Assembly (NCBI GenBank): GCA_044225795.1
Contig: JBGAIF010000003.1
Location: 62,001 to 126,000 of the forward strand
Direction of reading: 5' to 3'
Length of the DNA: 64,000 bases
Source of the DNA: Nemorincola sp044225795
GTDB lineage: Bacteria; Bacteroidota; Bacteroidia; Chitinophagales; Chitinophagaceae
Position 1 is the stretch's first letter; each line of letters starts with the position of its first letter. The position numbers were made by a program, and so were the translations under genes. Shown here one piece after another: positions 59,296 through 64,000 of this stretch. The notes under the pieces are model-generated. The model worked only from the letters and a program-made list of their open reading frames with translations, ran no database searches and was not told where the DNA came from.

Positions 59296-59772
59296 TATCA
59301 TCCCGGAACCGGTCATTTCCTTGTTTCCGGGTAGCCCTTCCAGGGCATTGTGCGGTATTGTTATGTTTGCTACAAACGGGTAACCCCTACGGGGTATGTT
59401 TTTAGTTCCGGTTATACAGGTATCATCCCGGAATCGGTCATTTCCTTGTTTCCGGGTAGCCCTTCCAGGGCATTGTGCGGTATTGTTATGTTTGCTATAA
59501 ACGGGTAACCCCTACGGGGTATGATTTTAGTTCCGGTTATACAGGTATCATCCCGGAATCGGTCATTTCCTTGTTTCCGGGTAGCCCTTCCAGGACATTG
59601 TGTGGTATTATTATTTTGGCTACAAACGGGTAACCCCTACGGGGTATGTTTTTAGTTCCGGTTATACGGGTGTCATCCCGGAACCGGTCATTTCCTTGTT
59701 ACCGGGTAGCCCTTCCAGGGCATTGTGCGGTATTATTATGTTTGCTACAAACGGGTAACCCCTACTGGGTAG
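59296..59772. repeat. Four tandem 125-bp units
   Basis: Units start at 59296, 59421, 59546 and 59671 (exact 125-bp period); the fourth is incomplete. Units differ by only a few bases. Each has three inverted repeats: CCCGGAA/TTCCGGG, GCCCTtccAGGGC, and ACCCCtacGGGGT. Confidence 0.95.
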
Positions 59773-59877
59773 TTATGCTTGTTCCTTTCGTTATAGAACT
59801 GACCGGTTCTACATATACACTCGTTATGGTTTTTTTTCAATAACTATTTTTCTTATTTTTAGATAAACACGGTTCTT

Positions 59878-60099
59878 ATGGAAGATAACAAAAAGGAAGT
59901 TTCCGAAGATGATGATAAGAAACATTGGAAGCTGGGTATCTTCTATTATAATCGCGCTGATAAACGTGTGTTCCTGCCAAAGCGGTATGGCATAGGATGG
60001 ACGGTGAATTTCGGGAAACCCGGAGTATTAATTGTCACTTTGGCGCTGATGTTTGGCTATACCGCATACCTTATCTATATGGCCAATAAGTACAAATGA
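59878..60099 (+). CDS. DUF5808-like small membrane protein
   Basis: 73 aa. A charged N-terminus (residues 1-15) leads to HWKLGIFYYNRADKRVFLPK and GIGWTVNFGKPGV, the signature of DUF5808 as I know it, and ends with one membrane helix (about 52-70). The function is unknown. It is a single gene, 105 bp after the 125-bp repeat array. Confidence 0.8.
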   Translation: MEDNKKEVSEDDDKKHWKLGIFYYNRADKRVFLPKRYGIGWTVNFGKPGVLIVTLALMFGYTAYLIYMANKYK

Positions 60100-60141
60100 T
60101 GCGATAAAACATACCAATCACGTACAGATAACAAAATATTA

Positions 60142-60172
60142 TTGTCTTTTGCATGAGAAAGTGTTATCTTTG
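60142..60172 (+). promoter_or_regulatory. Putative promoter of the split cold-shock gene
   Basis: TTG (60142-60144), 20-bp spacer, TATCTTTG (60165-60172), a good match to the Bacteroidota -33/-7 pattern. It leaves a leader of about 190 nt before the ATG at 60368, as is common for cold-shock mRNAs. Confidence 0.5.
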
Positions 60173-60367
60173 TGCCGATACAGGCTGCTGCCTTTGCTTT
60201 ATCTGCATTAGATTAGTTAATTTCTTCTCTCTCAGTTCGGGCATTCTCAGGTGCCGATCACATTGACAATATTATTTAAAGAAAATTTTGCCGGAGACTT
60301 AAACAAGCAGTGGTTTGCTTATAAGAGAGCGGCAGAAGTTACAGAGGCACAAAAACGCAGGAAAATT

Positions 60368-60622
60368 ATGAGTGAATCTTTTGGAAAAAAGGAATTAGCC
60401 AAAAAGAAAGCCAACGAAAAAAGAGACAAGGAGGCGAGGAAGAAAGAGCGCAAGGCTCAGAGCAGCAAGGGTAAGAGCCTGGAGGATATGATGGCGTACA
60501 TTGATGAGTATGGAAACATTACCGATACGCCACCCGGCGACAGAAAGCCGGTAGAGATAGCACTGGAGGATATACAGCTTGGCGCGGCACCTATTATTCC
60601 AGAAGAGACAAAACCGGTATGA
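60368..60622 (+). pseudogene. N-terminal part of a cold-shock-domain protein (frameshifted)
   Basis: 84 aa from the ATG at 60368 (MSESFGKKELAKKKANEKRD). The Lys/Glu-rich coiled-coil start, the core SLEDMMAYIDEYGN and the acidic end (about 60-84) match the N-terminal extension of ~150-aa Bacteroidota cold-shock proteins. There the cold-shock domain follows in the same frame; here it is in the -1 frame, and the stop is at 60620-60622. A missing A in the run caaaacc (60609-60615) would explain it. It could be a sequencing error, a real mutation, or programmed -1 slippage at A-AAA. Confidence 0.65.
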
Positions 60623-60798
60623 TCTCCTTCTTCAATGACGCGAAGGGATATGGTTTCATAACAGAGGATAAGACGCGTGAGAATGTGTTTGTGCACAGTA
60701 ACCAATTGCAACAGCCTGTAAAGGAAAAGGACAGGGTGAGCTATGAAAAAGAAAGGACCGCTAAAGGATATAGCGCTATCAATGTGAAGAAAATCTAA
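60619..60798 (+). pseudogene. C-terminal cold-shock domain, -1 frame relative to its N-terminal part
   Basis: 59 aa from the ATG at 60619, which overlaps the stop of the upstream part (ATGA). The frame runs upstream as KTGMISFFND, giving the complete first strand. RNA-binding motifs are RNP1 KGYGFI and RNP2 VFVHS. Read from the in-frame lysine, the whole is EETKTGMISFF, just what the family expects after restoring one A. If translated by itself from 60619, the domain lacks only the Thr-Gly start of strand 1. Confidence 0.7.
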
Positions 60799-60833
60799 GT
60801 TTTACAATCAATAACAATAAAAAATCAAAACAA

Positions 60834-61031
60834 ATGGAACAAGGTACAGTAAAATTCTTCAATGCAACAAAAGGCTTCGGCTTCATTTCTCCTTCAAACG
60901 GCGGGCCGGATGTTTTTGTTCACGTTTCCGGTCTTCAGAGCGACATCTATGAGAACGACAAGGTATCATATGATGTACAGAACGGTAAAAAAGGCCTAAA
61001 CGCGGTAAACGTACGCGTTATATCTAACTAA
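60834..61031 (+). CDS. Cold-shock protein, CspA type
   Basis: 65 aa, a single OB-fold cold-shock domain: strand 1 GTVKFFNATKGFGFI with RNP1 KGFGFI, RNP2 VFVHV, and the end GLNAVNVRVI. These proteins bind single-stranded RNA and melt structure in the cold. It lies 35 nt downstream of the split cold-shock gene and shares its direction, so it may be co-transcribed. A strong terminator follows. A DEAD-box helicase, which often works with cold-shock proteins, lies about 2.2 kb downstream. Confidence 0.95.
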   Translation: MEQGTVKFFNATKGFGFISPSNGGPDVFVHVSGLQSDIYENDKVSYDVQNGKKGLNAVNVRVISN

Positions 61032-61071
61032 TGAAAACAGGTACGTGGCAGTGATGCCCGGATATAATATT

Positions 61072-61099
61072 AAGCTCTCTCCGGAGAGCTTATTTTTTT
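61072..61099 (+). terminator. Rho-independent terminator of the cold-shock genes
   Basis: AAGCTCTC (61072-61079), loop TCCG, GAGAGCTT (61084-61091), then seven T (61093-61099). Confidence 0.9.
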
Positions 61100-61147
61100 G
61101 TATGATGTGCTAACCTGTGTTGTGATCTGTGCTGTTTCGTACATATG

Positions 61148-61270
61148 GGTTGCTCCTACGGAGCACCTATCGTTTCTGCAACAATGATCTACAAACAGGT
61201 TGCCCCTACGGGGCAACCATCATTTACGAGATTGAAGACCTATACACAGGTAATCCCTATGGGGCACTTG
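61148..61270. repeat. Three ~50-bp units with a CCCCTACGGGG-type palindrome core
   Basis: Units start at 61148, 61198 and 61249. The middle copy has the perfect hairpin GGTTGCCCC-TAC-GGGGCAACC (61198-61218); the first reads GGTTGCTCCTACGGAGCACC and the third GGTAATCCCTATGGGGCAC. The segment ACAAACaGGT before the core also occurs in the 125-bp array at 59296-59772, so both belong to one repeat family. Confidence 0.85.
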
Positions 61271-61387
61271 GGGTGATCGCGTGAGACTTTCCATTATCAT
61301 GCCAAGTGTAGATCGCATAGAGCTATCTATAGATTCAACCAATAGATGAGTGAAGCACAAGCGCTGGCAGGTGCATCATTTGAATAG

Positions 61388-61582
61388 TCACGCAGTTTTC
61401 TTTTTGCGCATCATCAGGTTGTAAAGTAACAGTGCTACCAGGGCACCTATAGCAGCGGCGATAAGGGTATTACCATCAAACTTCACGCGGTCTTCGGTAA
61501 TGAAGGTGGTGAGTACCCTGCCTATGAGCATAATGGCCACCCAGCCCAGGTATTGCAGCAGGTATCGGAGGTATTTATTCAT
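61388..61582 (-). CDS. Small two-helix membrane protein
   Basis: 64 aa from the ATG at 61582 (MNKYLRYLLQYLG); a longer frame to 61615 has a weak extra N-terminus. Two hydrophobic segments, WVAIMLIGRVLTTFI and LIAAAIGALVALLLYNLMM, are joined by a polar loop, and the tail is RKKKTA, so the C-terminus is probably cytosolic. No family is recognised. It diverges from ahcY across 91 bp. Confidence 0.65.
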   Translation of the reverse strand: MNKYLRYLLQYLGWVAIMLIGRVLTTFITEDRVKFDGNTLIAAAIGALVALLLYNLMMRKKKTA

Positions 61583-61640
61583 GTTATTTGCAAATAAAGA
61601 CTTTAAATAGAACATTTCAGGTTAGTACCGGGAGTTTCAT

Positions 61641-61648
61641 TAACTTTG
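61641..61648 (+). promoter_or_regulatory. Putative -7 element of ahcY (TAACTTTG)
   Basis: TAACTTTG fits TAnnTTTG, 25 nt before the ATG. A TTTC at 61615-61618, 22 bp upstream, is a partial -33 match. Confidence 0.4.
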
Positions 61649-61673
61649 CATACATTTTTAATAAAAAACATAT

Positions 61674-63002
61674 ATGAGCACAATGACTCGTTCACAGATC
61701 GACTTTAAACTCCCTTACAAAGTTAAGGATATCAGCCTAGCAGAATGGGGCCGTAAAGAAATAAGACTGGCTGAAGCCGAAATGCCGGGCCTTATGGCCA
61801 TCCGTGCAGAATACGGACCATCTCAGCCGCTGAAAGGTGCGCGCATAGCCGGTTGTCTGCATATGACCATCCAGACGGCAGTACTGATAGAAACGCTGGT
61901 AGCGTTGGGTGCTGAAGTTCGCTGGAGTTCTTGTAATATCTTCTCTACACAGGATCACGCTGCCGCGGCTATAGCTGCAGCAGGTATAGGCGTATTTGCC
62001 TGGAAAGGCCAGACGCTGCAGGAAGCTGACTGGTGCATTGAGCAGACTCTGTTCTTCGGCAGCGAAGACCGTCCGCTGAATATGATCCTTGATGATGGTG
62101 GTGACCTTACCAACATCGTTCTGGACCACTACACAGAGCTGGTGCAGCACATCAAGGGCCTGAGCGAAGAAACAACAACAGGCGTTCACCGTCTGTATGA
62201 GCGTATGGAAAAGGGTACACTCCCTATGCCTGCGATCAATGTAAATGACTCCGTAACCAAGTCTAAGTTTGATAACAAGTATGGTTGCCAGGAAAGCTTG
62301 GTAGATGCTATACGCCGCGCTACAGATGTAATGATGGCCGGTAAGGTAGCAGTAGTAGGTGGTTATGGTGATGTAGGTAAGGGTTCTGCACTGTCTCTGC
62401 GTGGTGCCGGTGCTCGTGTTATCGTTACCGAGATCGACCCAATATGCGCTCTGCAGGCTGCTATGGACGGTTTTGAAGTGAAGAGGATGATAGATGCAGT
62501 GAAAGAAGCTGATATCATTGTTACTGCTTCAGGCTGCCGCGACCTCATCACTGAAAAGCACTTCCGTGCTATGAAGGATAAGGCTATCGTATGTAACATA
62601 GGCCACTTCGATATCGAAATAGATATGGCCTGGCTGAATGGCGCTTATGGTAACACCAAGAATGTGATCAAGCCACAGGTGGACCTGTACAGCATAGATG
62701 GTAAAGAGGTGATAGTGCTGGCAGAAGGCCGCCTGGTGAACCTGGGTTGCGCTACAGGCCATCCAAGCTTTGTAATGAGTAACTCATTCTCTAACCAGAC
62801 ACTTGCGCAGATAGAACTGTGGAACAACCACAAGAACTATGAGAACAAGGTATATGTACTGCCTAAGCACCTGGATGAGAAGGTAGCACGCCTGCACCTT
62901 GCCAAGGTGGGCGCTCAGCTCGAAGAGCTGACCGATGCACAGTCTGAATACCTCGGTATTCCTAAGGCCGGTCCTTATAAGGCAGACCACTACAGGTACT
63001 AG
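61674..63002 (+). CDS. ahcY: Adenosylhomocysteinase
   Basis: 442 aa. It hydrolyses S-adenosylhomocysteine to adenosine and homocysteine, removing the inhibitory product of SAM-dependent methylation. The protein is NAD-dependent: VVGGYGDVGKGSALSL (about 224-239) is the NAD-binding Rossmann loop. Substrate-site segments include SSCNIFSTQDHAAAAIA, and the C-terminus ends PYKADHYRY-like, as in the family. The start at 61674 gives the usual short N-terminus. A 24-nt palindrome follows the gene. Confidence 0.98.
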   Translation: MSTMTRSQIDFKLPYKVKDISLAEWGRKEIRLAEAEMPGLMAIRAEYGPSQPLKGARIAGCLHMTIQTAVLIETLVALGAEVRWSSCNIFSTQDHAAAAIAAAGIGVFAWKGQTLQEADWCIEQTLFFGSEDRPLNMILDDGGDLTNIVLDHYTELVQHIKGLSEETTTGVHRLYERMEKGTLPMPAINVNDSVTKSKFDNKYGCQESLVDAIRRATDVMMAGKVAVVGGYGDVGKGSALSLRGAGARVIVTEIDPICALQAAMDGFEVKRMIDAVKEADIIVTASGCRDLITEKHFRAMKDKAIVCNIGHFDIEIDMAWLNGAYGNTKNVIKPQVDLYSIDGKEVIVLAEGRLVNLGCATGHPSFVMSNSFSNQTLAQIELWNNHKNYENKVYVLPKHLDEKVARLHLAKVGAQLEELTDAQSEYLGIPKAGPYKADHYRY

Positions 63003-63035
63003 TAGTTAGCTGAAGACCAATATTCCAGAGTAATA

Positions 63036-63059
63036 GAGGCTGCACAATTGTGCAGCCTC
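63036..63059 (+). terminator. Perfect palindrome after ahcY, probable terminator
   Basis: GAGGCTGCACAA and its exact complement (63036-63059), giving a 10-bp stem with loop AATT, followed by GTTGTTTAT. The T run is poor but the stem is strong. Confidence 0.65.
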
Positions 63060-63130
63060 GTTGTTTATAAGGTGTTGACTGCCAGCTATTGCGGACGGAT
63101 ATTGGTTTATTTTCGGTTTTAATTTTAAAT

Positions 63131-63164
63131 TTTGATTTTCCCTCATTTATTTACCGTACCTTTG
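63131..63164 (+). promoter_or_regulatory. Putative promoter of the DEAD-box helicase gene
   Basis: TTTG (63131-63134), 22-bp spacer, TACCTTTG (63157-63164), matching the Bacteroidota -33/-7 pattern; the ATG is at 63211. Confidence 0.5.
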
Positions 63165-63210
63165 CAGCCGCTTCGCCGATTTGGCGGGGCATAATTCTAA
63201 AGTTCTTTTA

Positions 63211-64000
63211 ATGATTTCTTTTTCTTCCTTCTCGATGAGAGAAGAATTGACGCGGGCCATTTCAGACCTGGGCTTTGAGACACCTACCCCCATCCAACAA
63301 AAAGTAATTCCAACGCTTTTATCTGAGCCAACAGACATAATAGGGCTTGCGCAAACCGGCACCGGAAAAACAGCCGCTTATGGCCTTCCGCTGCTGCATC
63401 ATGTGGATGTGTCGCAGAGACATGCGCAATGTCTTGTGCTGAGTCCGACACGGGAACTCTGTATGCAAATACAAGAGGAGATGACCAAGTACGGAACGTA
63501 TATACGCGGGCTGCGTGTGACGGCCGTGTATGGAGGTGTGTCCATAGGTGGACAGATACGTGAATTAAAATCCAATCCGCAGGTAGTGGTAGCCACACCA
63601 GGCAGGCTCATAGATCTGCTGGAGCGTAAGGCAATATCACTAGAGCACCTGCAATATGTGGTGCTCGATGAAGCAGATGAGATGCTGAACATGGGCTTTC
63701 GCGAGGATATAGATGTGATATTGAAAAACACACCGTCGCGTGAGCATACATGGCTTTTCTCTGCTACGATGAGCAATGAGGTGCGTGGCATAGCCAAGCG
63801 CTTCATGAAAGACTGGAAGGAGTTTGCGGTAGCTGCGGCGAATGTGACCAACGAGAACATTGACCACCAGTACTATGTGACGCAACATCACAACCGATTT
63901 GAGACATTGCGCCGCCTGCTCGACTTTACGCCGGGCATCTATGGCGTGATCTTCACACGTACCAAGCAGGATGCACAGGAAGTGGCTGAGAAGCTGATGA
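63211..64000 (+). CDS. DEAD-box RNA helicase, 3' end outside window
   Basis: Reading from ATG at 63211 is open to the window edge, giving 263 residues. Helicase motifs in order: Q motif GFETPTPIQ, motif I AQTGTGKTA, motif Ia PTRELCMQ, Ib TPGRLID, II DEAD, III SAT (in FSATMSNE), and the start of domain 2 at VIFTRTK (motif IV). It unwinds short RNA duplexes using ATP. The C-terminal part, needed to name a subfamily (DeaD, RhlE, CshA or DbpA type), is missing. Confidence 0.95.
   Translation, partial: MISFSSFSMREELTRAISDLGFETPTPIQQKVIPTLLSEPTDIIGLAQTGTGKTAAYGLPLLHHVDVSQRHAQCLVLSPTRELCMQIQEEMTKYGTYIRGLRVTAVYGGVSIGGQIRELKSNPQVVVATPGRLIDLLERKAISLEHLQYVVLDEADEMLNMGFREDIDVILKNTPSREHTWLFSATMSNEVRGIAKRFMKDWKEFAVAAANVTNENIDHQYYVTQHHNRFETLRRLLDFTPGIYGVIFTRTKQDAQEVAEKLM

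Larger units (their letters stand above)
58814..59877. other. Repeat-rich intergenic region
   Basis: No gene supported over 1064 bp. It holds a degenerate two-copy 157-bp repeat (58864-59178) and four 125-bp tandem units (59296-59772). Open frames in it on the minus strand lie inside the repeats and have no recognisable domain. Confidence 0.75.
61032..61387. other. Intergenic region with terminator and three palindrome-core repeats
   Basis: Holds the terminator at 61072-61099 and the ~50-bp repeat units at 61148-61270. The rest (61271-61387) shows no gene or clear signal. Confidence 0.7.

Noticed and set aside
58834..59316. Minus-strand open frame of about 160 codons in the intergenic repeat
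   Set aside because: It lies wholly within the degenerate 157-bp repeat, has no start context, no domain and several overlapping rival frames, so it is a by-product of the repeat.
59296..59772. CRISPR array
   Set aside because: Units are 125 bp, adjacent, and nearly identical throughout; there are no unique spacers and no cas genes.
59646..59843. Plus-strand frame across the last 125-bp unit
   Set aside because: The repeat period is not a multiple of three and no repeated peptide is preserved, so coding is unlikely.
63147..63362. Minus-strand frames at the right edge
   Set aside because: They are antisense to the DEAD-box helicase, whose motifs are complete in the plus frame.

Overview
The window looks like a chromosomal piece of a Bacteroidota bacterium, most likely from the Chitinophagaceae/Sphingobacteriia side. 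The signs are: a complete sprA (gliding motility / type IX secretion) next to ruvA, a fused lpxC-fabZ, a T9SS sorting domain on a secreted hydrolase, bshC for bacillithiol, many outer-membrane beta-barrel proteins, and repeated TAnnTTTG promoter -7 elements. No phage, plasmid, IS or CRISPR array was seen. One run of 27 N (51108-51134) marks an assembly gap that may be spurious.

Layout. 1-7010: 3' part of a sensor kinase, an XRE/pentapeptide-repeat fusion, an alpha/beta hydrolase, a methyltransferase followed by a rhodanese-thioredoxin lipoprotein, and three small envelope proteins, two of which overlap by 77 nt. 7028-12515: tex, a T9SS-exported SGNH hydrolase and an M28 peptidase. 12527-16603: eight minus-strand genes for sulfane-sulfur handling (thioredoxin, two DUF2892-like membrane proteins, DUF6132, two single-domain rhodaneses, a CoA-disulfide-reductase/rhodanese fusion and a Crp/Fnr regulator with three clustered cysteines). 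16786-20483: a barrel protein, a tiny membrane protein and a kinase / NarL-type regulator / kinase set. 20484-22013: tRNA scraps, an AT-rich orphan gene and tRNA-Arg(CCG). 22061-28859: ABC ATPase, the lipid A operon lpxD-lpxC/fabZ-lpxA with an HD hydrolase upstream, and two barrel proteins. 28960-36190: membrane protein, bshC, radC, xth, ribF, oxyR (with Cys199/Cys208) and a thioredoxin-like protein. 36359-44549: ruvA-sprA. 46274-48429: paaABC.

44597-46195 and 48430-58813 hold large polytopic membrane proteins that look like GT-C glycosyltransferases. In the middle is a polyprenyl-phosphate-type GT2 (53805-54506) sandwiched between two paralogous ~770-aa proteins that carry a C-terminal beta-rich domain; a TMTC-like membrane-TPR protein follows. 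I read this as a candidate envelope or protein O-glycosylation locus, the most interesting possible system in the window.

58814-61387 is repeat-rich: a degenerate 157-bp duplication, four 125-bp tandem units, and three ~50-bp units sharing a CCCCTACGGGG palindrome core. Between them lie a DUF5808 protein, a cold-shock gene that appears split by a one-base frameshift, and an intact cspA-like gene. The window closes with ahcY and the 5' part of a DEAD-box RNA helicase running off the edge.
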